64,000 nucleotides of DNA, from the NCBI GenBank assembly GCA_947178105.1, contig CAMWXD010000002.1, forward strand, positions 62,001 through 126,000, written 5' to 3'. The translations under genes and the position numbers were made by a program. This DNA is from an uncultured Eubacterium sp. (lineage in GTDB: Bacteria; Bacillota; Clostridia; Lachnospirales; Lachnospiraceae). Shown piece after piece: positions 1-8,713 of this stretch. The notes under the pieces are model-generated. The model searched no databases, was not told the origin of the DNA, and was given only the letters and a program-made list of their open reading frames with translations. Each line of letters begins with the position of its first letter. Positions within the stretch are counted from its first letter, which is position 1.

Positions 1-312
1 TTTGAAAACCGTTTCCGCTATGTAGATGAGCTGACCAGGATGGGAGCCAATATCAAGGTGGAAAGCAATATTGCGATTATCAACGGCGTATCCAGCTATA
101 TGGGGGCAAGAGTCAGTGCGCCTGACCTGCGCGCAGGCGCTGCGCTTGTGCTCGCCGGGCTCTCAGCAGAAGGCATTACCGTGGTGGACAATATCCATTA
201 TGTAGAGCGCGGCTACGAGCAGTTTGAATACAAGCTCAGCGAGCTGGGCGCCAGAATCGAAAAAGTCAGTTCGGAAAAGGATATTCAGAAATTTACGTTA
301 AAAGTAAGCTGA
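1..312 (+). CDS. murA: UDP-N-acetylglucosamine 1-carboxyvinyltransferase, C-terminal end (partial)
   Basis: The reading frame is open from base 1 and encodes the last 103 residues of MurA, the cytoplasmic enzyme that transfers enolpyruvate from PEP to UDP-GlcNAc in the first committed step of peptidoglycan synthesis. The visible part has the family's C-terminal signature: the [13 protein letters not shown] stretch (the Asp-Leu-Arg loop of EPSP/MurA enzymes), followed by [13 protein letters not shown] and the closing ELGARIEKV. The catalytic Cys and the N-terminal domain lie outside the window. The metK promoter and SAM riboswitch start about 45 bases after the stop. Family membership is clear; which paralogue (MurA1 or MurA2) cannot be told from this piece. 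Confidence 0.93.
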   Translation, partial: FENRFRYVDELTRMGANIKVESNIAIINGVSSYMGARVSAPDLRAGAALVLAGLSAEGITVVDNIHYVERGYEQFEYKLSELGARIEKVSSEKDIQKFTLKVS

Positions 313-355
313 TGTGGATTTTTAACAGGTCATGTAAATTTGTCAAAATTTAGCA

Positions 356-384
356 TTGACATTTTATGTGATCTGTTGTATTGT
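356..384 (+). promoter_or_regulatory. sigma-A-type promoter for the metK riboswitch transcript
   Basis: TTGACA at 356-361, a 17-bp spacer and TATTGT at 379-384. It sits just upstream of the SAM riboswitch, which would begin about 40 bases after the expected start of transcription. Confidence 0.65.
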
Positions 385-427
385 CTTTATGAGTTAGATT
401 TGAGAATTCGAAAATTGCATACGATTT

Positions 428-540
428 TTCTCTTATTCAGAGTGATGGAGATACAAAGGATCTGTGAAGTCACGGCAACCCCCTGCAAAATGCGCGGAAG
501 GTGCCAACCTGAGCGAGTAATCGAACAATAAGAGGATTTG
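428..540 (+). promoter_or_regulatory. SAM-I (S-box) riboswitch
   Basis: The P1 stem is CTCTTATT (430-437) with AATAAGAG (527-534). Inside it are the S-box landmarks: the 'CAGAG.GATGGAG' start of the internal loop, 'GTGAAGTCACGGCAACC' with the conserved GGCAACC, 'GGAAGGTGCCAACC' and the 'GAGCGAG' junction. The aptamer binds S-adenosylmethionine and controls the gene for its own synthase. The intrinsic terminator follows at 557-588, so the switch most likely acts by transcription termination when SAM is abundant. Confidence 0.95.
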
Positions 541-556
541 ATGATTTAACCTAGTC

Positions 557-588
557 AGGTCCGCTTATGGAAGCGAACCTGTTTTTTG
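557..588 (+). terminator. riboswitch expression-platform terminator
   Basis: The arms AGGTCCGCTT (557-566) and AAGCGAACCT (571-580) pair at nine of ten positions around an ATGG loop, followed by TTTTTTG. The hairpin lies between the S-box aptamer and the metK ribosome binding site. Confidence 0.85.
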
Positions 589-633
589 TTGCGTTATTAT
601 TAGGTGAAAGAATCAAAAACGAAAGGAAAAAGT

Positions 634-1824
634 ATGGAAAAGTTATTATTTACTTCAGAATCAGTAACAGAAGGGCATCCGGATAAATTGTGCGATGCAG
701 TATCAGACGCAGTGCTGGATGCGTGTATGGCGCAGGACCCGATGAGCCGTGTGGCATGTGAGACCGTTTGCTGTACGGGATATGTGCTTGTGACAGGCGA
801 GATCACGACAAAGGCAACGCTGGATATTCCGGCGATTGTGCGCAAGACGGTGGATGAGATCGGCTACAACGATGCGAAAATGGGCTTTGACTGCAATACG
901 TGCGCCGTATTTTCTGCACTCGACCAGCAGTCAGCGGATATTGCGATGGGAGTAGATAAGGCACTGGAAGCAAAGGAAAATAAAATGACGGACGAAGAGC
1001 TGGATGCGATTGGCGCAGGCGACCAGGGAATGATGTTCGGATATGCGACCAATGAGACAGAAAGCTATATGCCGTACCCGATCTCTTTGGCGCACAAGCT
1101 TGCATTGCAGCTTACAAAGGTACGCAAGGACGGAACGCTTTCTTATCTTCGCCCGGACGGAAAGACACAGGTATCGGTGGAATACGATGAGGCTGGCAAG
1201 CCAAAGCGGCTGGAAGCAGTCGTACTGTCTACACAGCATGATGCGGATGTGACGCAGGAGCAGATCCATACAGACATTATGAAGCATGTATTTGACCCGA
1301 TACTGCCAAAAGAGATGATCGATACAGATACAAAGTTCTTTATCAATCCGACTGGCAGGTTTGTGATCGGCGGGCCGCAGGGAGACGCCGGGCTTACCGG
1401 GCGCAAGATTATTGTGGATACATACGGCGGATATGCACGCCACGGCGGCGGTGCCTTTTCCGGCAAAGACTGTACAAAGGTAGACCGTTCCGCTGCATAT
1501 GCAGCACGTTACGTTGCAAAAAATATCGTTGCCGCAGGGCTGGCGGAAAAATGTGAGATCCAGCTCTCCTATGCGATCGGAGTGGCGCAGCCGACGTCTG
1601 TGATGGTAGATACGTTTGGCACAGGCAAGATCAAGGATGACGAGCTGGTTGGCATTATACGCAAGCATTTTGACCTGCGTCCGGCAGGCATTATCAAAAT
1701 GCTTGACCTTAGAAGACCGATTTATAAACAGACAGCAGCATACGGGCATTTCGGCAGAAACGACCTGAATCTGCCTTGGGAAGCGCTGGACAAAGTTGAG
1801 GTATTGAAAAAATACCTGGCATAG
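634..1824 (+). CDS. metK: S-adenosylmethionine synthetase
   Basis: MetK makes S-adenosylmethionine from methionine and ATP as a cytoplasmic homotetramer. The protein is 396 residues, the usual length. It carries [12 protein letters not shown] with the ATP-binding GHPDK motif near residues 13-17, the GAGDQG loop near residue 127 and the glycine-rich GGGAFSGKD near residue 271. The ATG at 634 was chosen because it follows GAAAGGA (621-627) at good spacing and gives the standard N-terminus. A GTG at 604 in the same frame would add ten residues with no ribosome binding site. The gene is alone behind its SAM-I riboswitch and is followed by a strong hairpin at 1938. Confidence 0.97.
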   Translation: MEKLLFTSESVTEGHPDKLCDAVSDAVLDACMAQDPMSRVACETVCCTGYVLVTGEITTKATLDIPAIVRKTVDEIGYNDAKMGFDCNTCAVFSALDQQSADIAMGVDKALEAKENKMTDEELDAIGAGDQGMMFGYATNETESYMPYPISLAHKLALQLTKVRKDGTLSYLRPDGKTQVSVEYDEAGKPKRLEAVVLSTQHDADVTQEQIHTDIMKHVFDPILPKEMIDTDTKFFINPTGRFVIGGPQGDAGLTGRKIIVDTYGGYARHGGGAFSGKDCTKVDRSAAYAARYVAKNIVAAGLAEKCEIQLSYAIGVAQPTSVMVDTFGTGKIKDDELVGIIRKHFDLRPAGIIKMLDLRRPIYKQTAAYGHFGRNDLNLPWEALDKVEVLKKYLA

Positions 1825-1937
1825 CAGCCGGCGGAAATGACTTTAGAAAAAATTAAGAATCTTTTCCTTGAATTTTTATATGTAATTACAAAGCGCATGT
1901 TATAATAACTGTTAGCGGCAACATGCTTACGTTAGAA

Positions 1938-1979
1938 AATAACTGCTGTGGCGTGGAGCGCCGCAGCAGTTATTTTTTT
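1938..1979 (+). terminator. rho-independent terminator after metK
   Basis: A 16-bp perfect or near-perfect stem, with arms at 1938-1953 and 1959-1974, around a five-base loop and ending in a run of seven Ts. It is 113 bases past the metK stop. A TATAAT at 1901-1906 lies just upstream but has no -35 at normal distance, so a separate short transcript is possible but weakly supported. Confidence 0.85.
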
Positions 1980-2021
1980 GCCACGGCTGGCATAAGACAA
2001 TTTTAAAATGGGAGCCTGAAT

Positions 2022-3155
2022 ATGAAACTGAGTACAAAGTTGGTGATTACTTTTCTGGTGATCGTATTTATGCCGATTTTGCTGGCATTGTTTGCTTTTT
2101 TTATGATTCGCCTGATCCAGATGAAGGCAGTGTCGCAGCAGACCGGAATCGACATCGGCGTGCTTGCCTATAAGATCGATCTGTCGCAGGTCGAGGTGCT
2201 TGTGGAGGATATGGCGATCTGCATCGTCCTGATCCTGGCGGCTACGGGGCTTTCGATTACGGCATGGATTTACCGCAGTATCGTGACGCCGATCTGCCGG
2301 CTGGAGCAAGCGGCGAAAAATATCAAGGAAGGCAATCTGGATTTTACCGTAGAGGCGGACAGCAACGACGAGATGGGCAGCCTGTGCCGGAATTTTGAAG
2401 ATATGAGGCAGAGGCTGAAAGAATCCGCAGAGGAAAAGCTGGAGGCGGAAAAGCAGAACCGTATTTTAATCAGCAATATTTCACATGATTTGAAGACGCC
2501 GATTACGGCAATCAAAGGATACGTGGAGGGGATACTTGACGGGGTGGCGGATACCCCGGAAAAAGTAGATAAGTATATGCGGACGATCTACAATAAGGCG
2601 ATTGATATGGACCGTCTGATCAATGAGCTGACGCTTTATGCGAAGATCGATACAAACCGGATCCCGTATAATTTTAACAGGATCAATGCGGCGGAATATT
2701 TTAACGACTGTATCGAGGAGATCGGGCTGGAGCTGGAAGCAGAGCATATCGGGCTGTCGTATTTTAATTATGCGGGAGACGACGTTGTGATTATTGCAGA
2801 CCCCGAACAGTTAAAGCGCGTGATTGACAATATTATCGGCAACTCTGTGAAATATATGGATAAGGAGCATGGGCTGATCAATGTCAGGATCAAAGATGTA
2901 GGCGATTTTATCCAGGTGGAGATCGAGGATAACGGAAAAGGGATTGCGCAGAAAGACCTGCCGTTTATTTTTGACCGTTTTTACCGGACGGATGCTTCCA
3001 GAAACTCTGCAACCGGGGGAAGCGGCATCGGCCTGTCGATTGTAAAAAAGATCATTGAGGACCATAGCGGCAAGATCTGGGCGACGAGCAAAGAGTCCAC
3101 AGGTACAGTGATGTATTTTGTAATACGCAAATATCAGGAGGTTCCGAATGAGTAG
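2022..3155 (+). CDS. two-component sensor histidine kinase (VanS/PhoR-like)
   Basis: A 377-residue membrane sensor kinase. Two hydrophobic segments (about residues 7-29 and 66-88) flank a short outside loop of about 36 residues, so the sensed ligand probably acts at or in the membrane. A HAMP linker follows (about 89-141), then the dimerisation domain with ISHDLKTP (phosphorylated His near residue 155) and the HATPase domain with an N box near 269, DNGKGIA near 302 and GGSGIGLSIV near 331. The response regulator gene starts 8 bases before this stop codon, so the two are translationally coupled. Kinase before regulator is the less common order. The stimulus cannot be read from sequence. Confidence 0.92.
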   Translation: MKLSTKLVITFLVIVFMPILLALFAFFMIRLIQMKAVSQQTGIDIGVLAYKIDLSQVEVLVEDMAICIVLILAATGLSITAWIYRSIVTPICRLEQAAKNIKEGNLDFTVEADSNDEMGSLCRNFEDMRQRLKESAEEKLEAEKQNRILISNISHDLKTPITAIKGYVEGILDGVADTPEKVDKYMRTIYNKAIDMDRLINELTLYAKIDTNRIPYNFNRINAAEYFNDCIEEIGLELEAEHIGLSYFNYAGDDVVIIADPEQLKRVIDNIIGNSVKYMDKEHGLINVRIKDVGDFIQVEIEDNGKGIAQKDLPFIFDRFYRTDASRNSATGGSGIGLSIVKKIIEDHSGKIWATSKESTGTVMYFVIRKYQEVPNE

Positions 3156-3837
3156 GATATTGATTATTGAAGATGAAATGACGATCGCAGAGCTGGAAAA
3201 GGATTATCTGGAGCTGAGCGGGTTTCAGGTAGAGATCGAGACGAACGGGGAGCAGGGGCTTAAGAAAGTGCTGGAAGAGGATTATAACATGGTGATCCTT
3301 GACCTGATGCTGCCAGGCATGGATGGGTTTGAAGTGTGCAGGCAGATCAGAGAGCATAAAAACCTGCCCGTCTTAATGGTATCGGCAAAAAAGGACGATA
3401 TTGATAAAATACGCGGGCTTGGCATGGGAGCGGACGATTATGTGACAAAGCCGTTTTCGCCGAGCGAGCTTGTGGCGCGGGTAAAGGCGCACCTGGCAAG
3501 ATATGAGCGGCTGATCGGCAGCGGCGTGATGCAGAATGATATTGTGGAGATCCGCGGGATACGGATTGATAAGACGGCAAGGCGTGTCTGGATCAACGAA
3601 GAGGAAAAGCAGTTTACCACAAAGGAATTCGATTTGCTTGTATTTTTGGCGCAGAATCCAAACCGGGTGTTTACGAAGGATGAACTGTTTAAAGAAATCT
3701 GGGATATGGAGTCGGTCGGGGATATCGCGACAGTGACGGTGCACATTAAAAAGATCCGGGAAAAAATCGAAATCAATACGGCAAAGCCGCAGTATATAGA
3801 AACGATCTGGGGAGTCGGATATCGGTTTAAGCTGTAA
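3148..3837 (+). CDS. OmpR/PhoB-family response regulator
   Basis: A 229-residue regulator with an N-terminal receiver domain (acidic pocket IIEDE, phosphoacceptor Asp near residue 52 in VILDLMLPG, conserved Lys near 102 in YVTKPF). Its C-terminal winged-helix DNA-binding domain ends with the typical TVHIKKIREKI and WGVGYRFKL. It overlaps the kinase gene by 8 bases and is its probable partner. No target operator was identified. The domain layout is that of VanR/WalR-type regulators. Confidence 0.93.
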   Translation: MSRILIIEDEMTIAELEKDYLELSGFQVEIETNGEQGLKKVLEEDYNMVILDLMLPGMDGFEVCRQIREHKNLPVLMVSAKKDDIDKIRGLGMGADDYVTKPFSPSELVARVKAHLARYERLIGSGVMQNDIVEIRGIRIDKTARRVWINEEEKQFTTKEFDLLVFLAQNPNRVFTKDELFKEIWDMESVGDIATVTVHIKKIREKIEINTAKPQYIETIWGVGYRFKL

Positions 3838-3875
3838 GGACGCCAGGTGCTTAAGATGCAGGAGTTTGTGGGAAT

Positions 3876-4577
3876 ATGGCTACAGATCTTAAAAACAGAA
3901 TTAAAATATTATATGAAGACCGGCATATCCTTGTCTGTGTAAAGCCGGCAGGGATTGCCGCGCAGACAAAGCTGAGCGGGCAGCAGGATATGGTAAGCCT
4001 GCTGTGCAACTACAGGCATGAAAAAGGGGAAGAGCCTTATGCCGGGCTGGTGCATCGCCTTGACCAGCCGGTGGAAGGGATCCTTGTATTCGGCAGGCAT
4101 ACAAAGAGCACGGCAGCGCTTTGCAAAAGTATGGCGCAGGGCGGCTTTTCCAAAGGATACCTTGCCGTAACGCTGGGAGAGATGCCGGCAAAAGCGGGCA
4201 GGCTTACCGATTATCTGATAAAGGACGGGCGCAGAAACCTTTCTGCGGTTGCAGGCCCTGGCGACGCGCAGGCAAAAAAGGCGGAGCTGCTCTATAAGGT
4301 GCTTAAGACAGATACGGGCAGCAGCCCGGTGCAAAATCTCGTTAAAATCCGCCTGCTGACCGGGAGGCATCATCAGATCCGGGTACAGATGGCGCATTTG
4401 GGGACTCCGCTTGCAGGGGATACCAAATATGGGATACAGCCGTGCACAATGGGAGGCGGCCTTGGGCTTTGCGCCTGTGAGCTGGAGTTTATGCATCCGT
4501 TTGACCACAAAAAAATGAGGTTTGAGATCAGCCCGTCACAGCCGGTTTTTCAGGCATTTGGTTCTTTCTGTTTCTGA
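3876..4577 (+). CDS. RluA-family RNA pseudouridine synthase
   Basis: A 233-residue cytoplasmic enzyme predicted to convert specific uridines in rRNA or tRNA to pseudouridine. The family active-site motif HRLDQPVEG contains catalytic Asp63, and the family's closing region LTGRHHQIRVQMAHLGTPLAGDTKYG is present. It has no S4 RNA-binding domain at the N-terminus, which resembles the shorter RluA members. It lies 38 bases after the response regulator and may share its transcript. The RNA site it modifies cannot be told from sequence. Confidence 0.9.
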   Translation: MATDLKNRIKILYEDRHILVCVKPAGIAAQTKLSGQQDMVSLLCNYRHEKGEEPYAGLVHRLDQPVEGILVFGRHTKSTAALCKSMAQGGFSKGYLAVTLGEMPAKAGRLTDYLIKDGRRNLSAVAGPGDAQAKKAELLYKVLKTDTGSSPVQNLVKIRLLTGRHHQIRVQMAHLGTPLAGDTKYGIQPCTMGGGLGLCACELEFMHPFDHKKMRFEISPSQPVFQAFGSFCF

Positions 4578-4653
4578 CAGTTTTTCTAAAAAGTGCCAAC
4601 GTGTTATGCACGCGGCAATACATAATCAAGTGCAATCCACGCATACTTGTTTT

Positions 4654-5688
4654 ATGAGATGGTATGAAAAAGAACAGGTAAAAAAGACAATTTTATTAGC
4701 AGGAGTTACGCTGGCGGTGTATCTTTCGATGAGATATCTTTTGCCGATGGTAATTCCTTTTTTGTTAGGAGCGTTTCTGGCGATGCTGTTAAATCCCGTT
4801 GTCCGTAAGATTGAGGAAAAAACAGGGAAAGGGCGCAGCGTCATTTCCATGCTAGTCGTGATCGTTGTGCTTGGCGCTGTCGGGACAGCCTGCTTTTTGA
4901 TCGGGCGTACGGCGTGTACACAGCTTGCGGCACTGGTCAAAAATGCGGAATCGATTGAAGGAGGAGTCCGCGAGATCTGGTGCGGCTGCTGCGACCGCCT
5001 GGAACGCAGCCTGGGCGTGCAGATTGGGGAGGCGGAGGAGTTGTTTTTAAAGGTGCGCGGCAGGGTTGTGGACGGTTTTCGGTCGAGTACGCTGCCGTAC
5101 CTTTTGAAAAATTCGATGGCTTACGCAAAGGCTGTATTTTCCATTCTGGGAGTGGGGCTGGTGTCCGTTATTTCCGGGATGCTGATTTTAACCGATTATC
5201 CGATGATTTCTGCCGCGTTGCGCAAATCAGAGGCGGGGAAGCTGGCGATACGGATCAAGCAGCATACAAAGGAAGCTGGGGGTACGTATATAAAGGCGCA
5301 GATTGTTATTTTGCTTGTGATCAGCCTGATATGCGTGGCAGGGCTTTTTTTGACCGGCAACTCCTATGCGCTGCTCGCAGGTATGGGCATCGGTGTATGC
5401 GACGCGCTGCCGTTTATCGGAACCGGGACGATTTTTGTGCCATGGATGGTGCTTAATATTATCAATGGAAAATATGTGCTTGCTGCCGTATACGGTGTCT
5501 TGTACCTTGTGTGCAGCTTTGTGCGGCAGTTTTTGGAGCCGCGTCTGATCGGAGAGCGGCTTGGTTATCCGCCGATTGCAGTGCTGATGAGCATTTATAT
5601 CGGGATGCATGTATATGGGGCGCCTGGGGTGATCCTTGGCCCGGTTTCCGCGTTTTTGATTTATGAACTGTATACAGCGCTGCTTTAG
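4654..5688 (+). CDS. AI-2E family transporter (YtvI-like membrane protein)
   Basis: A predicted polytopic membrane protein of 344 residues, with clusters of hydrophobic segments at the N-terminus (about 10-50 and 65-90) and in the second half. Its family (AI-2E exporter / UPF0118) includes the sporulation membrane protein YtvI of Bacillus. Characteristic stretches are the N-terminal MVIPFLLGAFLAMLLNPVV and the closing FVRQFLEPRLIGERLGYPP. The ATG at 4654 was chosen because it begins a normal family N-terminus. The frame stays open to 4522, inside the pseudouridine synthase gene, but that stretch looks like read-through. No strong ribosome binding site is visible, so the start is not certain. 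Confidence 0.8.
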   Translation: MRWYEKEQVKKTILLAGVTLAVYLSMRYLLPMVIPFLLGAFLAMLLNPVVRKIEEKTGKGRSVISMLVVIVVLGAVGTACFLIGRTACTQLAALVKNAESIEGGVREIWCGCCDRLERSLGVQIGEAEELFLKVRGRVVDGFRSSTLPYLLKNSMAYAKAVFSILGVGLVSVISGMLILTDYPMISAALRKSEAGKLAIRIKQHTKEAGGTYIKAQIVILLVISLICVAGLFLTGNSYALLAGMGIGVCDALPFIGTGTIFVPWMVLNIINGKYVLAAVYGVLYLVCSFVRQFLEPRLIGERLGYPPIAVLMSIYIGMHVYGAPGVILGPVSAFLIYELYTALL

Positions 5689-5739
5689 CGCAGTGTCCGC
5701 GAGGGAGCCGGTACGCCGTCCAGGATCTGGAATGCCCGC

Positions 5740-5768
5740 TTGACATAAGCAGATTATGAGGCTAAAAT
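5740..5768 (+). promoter_or_regulatory. sigma-A-type promoter for proS
   Basis: TTGACA at 5740-5745, a 17-bp spacer and TAAAAT at 5763-5768, about 50 bases before the proS start. No T-box leader is present, because the space to the start codon is far too short for one. Confidence 0.75.
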
Positions 5769-5817
5769 AAATCGGTATCACAGCATAAGATGGAATTAGA
5801 AATAGAAGGAGAAAGAC

Positions 5818-7254
5818 ATGGCAAAGGACAAGAAATTAGTGGAATCCATTACCAGTATGCAGGAGGATTTCGCACAGTGGTATACCGATGTGGTAAAAAA
5901 AGCGGAGCTGATTGACTATTCTTCCGTAAAGGGCTGTATGATCATCAAGCCGGCTGGCTACGCGCTCTGGGAAAATATTCAAAAGGAACTGGACCGCCGT
6001 TTTAAAGAAACCGGGGTGCAGAATGTGTATATGCCGATGTTTATACCAGAGGGGCTTCTGAATAAGGAGAAAGACCATGTGGAAGGCTTCGCGCCGGAAG
6101 TGGCATGGGTGACGCACGGCGGACAGAGCAAGCTGCAGGAAAGGCTTTGTGTCCGCCCGACTTCGGAAACGTTGTTTTGTGATTTTTATAAAAACGACGT
6201 ACAGTCTTACCGCGACCTTCCAAAAGTATACAACCAGTGGTGTTCCGTCGTAAGATGGGAAAAAGAGACAAGGCCGTTTTTGCGTTCCAGGGAATTTTTG
6301 TGGCAGGAGGGGCATACGGCGCACGCGACGGCGCAGGAAGCGCAGGAGCGTACCGAGCAGATGCTAAACGTCTACGCGCAGTTCTGCGAGGAAGTGCTTG
6401 CAATCCCTGTGATCCGCGGGCAAAAGACAGAAAAGGAAAAATTTGCAGGCGCGGAAGCGACCTATACGATCGAAGCGCTGATGCATGACGGAAAAGCCTT
6501 ACAGTCCGGCACAAGCCACAATTTTGGGGACGGGTTTGCAAAAGCATTCGGCATCCAGTATACGGACGCGAACAACCAGCTCCAATATGTGCACCAGACT
6601 TCCTGGGGCTTAAGCACGCGGATTATCGGCGCGATTATTATGGTGCACGGAGATGATTCCGGCCTTGTGCTGCCGCCTGCGATTGCGCCGACTCAGGTCA
6701 TGGTCATCCCGATCCAGCAGCAGAAGGAAGGCGTACTGGATAAGGCAAACGAGCTGTACGAGGCGTTAAAGACGCAGGTGCGTGTTAAAGTAGACGACAG
6801 CGAGAAAAGCCCAGGCTGGAAGTTTTCAGAGCAGGAAATGCGCGGCATTCCATTGCGCATAGAGATCGGGCCAAAGGATATCGAAAAAGGACAGTGCGTG
6901 CTCGTACGCCGCGATACGAGGGAAAAATACCAGACAGCACTGGAGGAAGTGCCGCAAAAGGCTGCAGAGCTGCTGAACGAAATACAGACAGGCATGTTTG
7001 AAAGGGCAAAGGCGCACCTGGATTCGCATATTACAGACGCCGTGGATTATCAGGAATTTCAGGCAGCGCTGGATCAAAACCCAGGATTTATCCGGGCGAT
7101 GTGGTGTGGAGAGCAGGCATGTGAGGATAAGATCAAGGAAGAGACAACGGCTACTTCCCGCTGTATGCCGTTTGAGCAGGAGCAGATCTCGGACGTATGC
7201 GTATGCTGCGGAAAACCGGCGAAAAAACTGGTATTCTGGGGGAAGGCATATTAA
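5818..7254 (+). CDS. proS: prolyl-tRNA synthetase (short, archaeal/eukaryal-type)
   Basis: Charges tRNA-Pro with proline in the cytoplasm. At 478 residues and without an editing insertion, this is the short ProS type also found in archaea and many Clostridia, not the ~570-residue bacterial type. Class II synthetase motifs are visible: [11 protein letters not shown] (motif 1), VRPTSETLF and the [24 protein letters not shown] stretch (motif 2), and [26 protein letters not shown] (motif 3 region). The C-terminus has [10 protein letters not shown], part of the zinc-binding tail of this type. The AGAAGGAGA ribosome binding site precedes the ATG. The next gene appears to start within the stop codon region. 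Confidence 0.96.
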   Translation: MAKDKKLVESITSMQEDFAQWYTDVVKKAELIDYSSVKGCMIIKPAGYALWENIQKELDRRFKETGVQNVYMPMFIPEGLLNKEKDHVEGFAPEVAWVTHGGQSKLQERLCVRPTSETLFCDFYKNDVQSYRDLPKVYNQWCSVVRWEKETRPFLRSREFLWQEGHTAHATAQEAQERTEQMLNVYAQFCEEVLAIPVIRGQKTEKEKFAGAEATYTIEALMHDGKALQSGTSHNFGDGFAKAFGIQYTDANNQLQYVHQTSWGLSTRIIGAIIMVHGDDSGLVLPPAIAPTQVMVIPIQQQKEGVLDKANELYEALKTQVRVKVDDSEKSPGWKFSEQEMRGIPLRIEIGPKDIEKGQCVLVRRDTREKYQTALEEVPQKAAELLNEIQTGMFERAKAHLDSHITDAVDYQEFQAALDQNPGFIRAMWCGEQACEDKIKEETTATSRCMPFEQEQISDVCVCCGKPAKKLVFWGKAY

Positions 7255-8626
7255 CCGGGTAAACCTGCCGAAACCGGTAAAGCAGATTCTGGACAGGCTG
7301 GCTGCGCACGGATATGAGGCATATGCGGTGGGCGGCTGTGTGCGGGACAGCCTGCTTGGGAGGATGCCGAAGGACTGGGATATTACGACCTCAGCAGTCC
7401 CGATGCAGGTGAAGGCGCTGTTTGCCAGGACAGTGGATACGGGGCTGAAACATGGGACGGTAACGGTACTGCTTGGCGGGGAAGGCTATGAGGTGACGAC
7501 TTATCGGATCGACGGGACGTACACCGACGGCAGGCATCCAGATCAGGTTGTATTTACGCCGAGCCTGCTGGAGGACTTGAAACGGCGGGATTTTACGATC
7601 AATGCAATGGCGTATAATGACAAGGACGGGCTGGTCGATGCGTTTGACGGGGCGGGCGATTTAAAGGCGGGCGTTGTCCGGTGCGTCGGCAGCCCTTCCG
7701 ACCGGTTTGGCGAGGATGCCCTGCGGATGCTGCGTGCTGTCCGGTTTGCGGCGCAGCTTGAGTTTCAGATCGAAACAGAGACGAAAAAAGCGATTCAGAA
7801 TATGGCGCCTGACTTGCACAGGATCAGTGCGGAGCGGGTGCAGGCGGAGCTTGTAAAGCTTGTTGTATCGCTGCATCCGGAATATATGCGGGAGCTCTAT
7901 ACGCTCGGGATCTCAGGCGTGATCCTGCCGGAATTTGACCATATGATGAAAACCGGGCAGAACCATCCGCACCACTGCAAAAGTGTCGGAGAGCATACCA
8001 TAACGGTGATGCAGCAGACAGCGCCGGATAAGGTGCTGCGGCTCGCCGCGCTGTTTCATGATATTGCAAAGCCGCTGTGCAAAACGACGGATGAAAACGG
8101 AACCGACCATTTTTACGGACATCCGCAAAAAGGCGCGCAGCTTGCAGAACAGGTCTTACGGCGCCTGAAATTTGACTGTGAAACGATACAGCGTGTGCGC
8201 GCGCTTGTACGCTGGCATGATTTTAACCCGAAGCTGACAGAGGAAGCAGTGCGCCGTGCAGTCATAAAGGCGGGGCAGCAGCAGTATCCGGCGCTGTTTG
8301 CACTAAAACGTGCCGATGTGCTGGCGCAGAGCACATACCAGCGCGCCGAAAAGCTTGCCTATCTTGAGGAGTTTCAGAGGATCTATGAGTCTGTTATGGA
8401 AAAAGGAGACTGCATCAGCTTAAAGCAGCTTGCAGTGAGCGGGCGTGATATTATGGCGCTTGGCGTCAGGCAGGGCAGGCAGGTCGGAGAGATCTTAAAC
8501 AGGCTGCTCGAACAGGTGGTCTGCGACCCAAAGAAAAATGAACGGGCGTATTTGCTGGAGCAGGCGAAGGGGTATGTACAGGCAGGCAGCGGGGAAGGAC
8601 AGGAGGCTGCGCCTGGCTTGCCGTGA
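7250..8626 (+). CDS. cca: CCA tRNA nucleotidyltransferase with HD domain
   Basis: A class II nucleotidyltransferase that adds or repairs the CCA end of tRNAs. It has [12 protein letters not shown] and DWDITTSA (the metal-binding DxD), [11 protein letters not shown], and in the second half an HD phosphohydrolase-type domain with ALFHDIAKP, as in related CCA enzymes. The start is uncertain. No ATG or well-placed GTG lies near the expected N-terminus. The position given is an in-frame ATT overlapping the proS stop, just after GGGGGAAGG. Other in-frame choices are a TTG at 7172 and a GTG near 7121, both inside proS and without ribosome binding sites. Function is secure; the first residues are not. 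Confidence 0.88.
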   Translation: MNRVNLPKPVKQILDRLAAHGYEAYAVGGCVRDSLLGRMPKDWDITTSAVPMQVKALFARTVDTGLKHGTVTVLLGGEGYEVTTYRIDGTYTDGRHPDQVVFTPSLLEDLKRRDFTINAMAYNDKDGLVDAFDGAGDLKAGVVRCVGSPSDRFGEDALRMLRAVRFAAQLEFQIETETKKAIQNMAPDLHRISAERVQAELVKLVVSLHPEYMRELYTLGISGVILPEFDHMMKTGQNHPHHCKSVGEHTITVMQQTAPDKVLRLAALFHDIAKPLCKTTDENGTDHFYGHPQKGAQLAEQVLRRLKFDCETIQRVRALVRWHDFNPKLTEEAVRRAVIKAGQQQYPALFALKRADVLAQSTYQRAEKLAYLEEFQRIYESVMEKGDCISLKQLAVSGRDIMALGVRQGRQVGEILNRLLEQVVCDPKKNERAYLLEQAKGYVQAGSGEGQEAAPGLP

Positions 8627-8633
8627 TCTTTCA

Positions 8634-8698
8634 GGTATATTCTGCCGCCTCGGCTCATAAGATGAATGGACACGTTAATGCGTGATTGTTCATCTTAT
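8634..8698 (+). promoter_or_regulatory. predicted sigma-E promoter overlapping a hairpin upstream of cotS-like gene
   Basis: GGTATATT at 8634-8641, a 14-bp spacer and CATAAGAT at 8656-8663 resemble the sporulation sigma-E pattern (about GKCATATT and CATACANT). The same 14-bp spacing occurs before yabP and spoIIID here. A perfect 10-bp inverted repeat (8657-8666 with 8689-8698) starts inside the -10 box and ends two bases before the ribosome binding site. An inner CACG/CGTG pair (8671-8674, 8681-8684) could extend it. Confidence 0.5.
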
Positions 8699-8713
8699 TG
8701 GAGGGGTGTCATT

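Noticed and set aside
340..531. 63-codon open frame over the metK leader
   Set aside because: It covers the SAM-I riboswitch, which explains the conservation better, and it has no ribosome binding site.
931..1749. 272-codon minus-strand frame opposite metK
   Set aside because: Entirely antisense to metK and rich in Cys/His/Arg, with no family features.
1901..1979. Separate attenuated promoter upstream of the histidine kinase
   Set aside because: TATAAT is present, but no -35 at normal spacing; the hairpin is explained well enough as the metK terminator.
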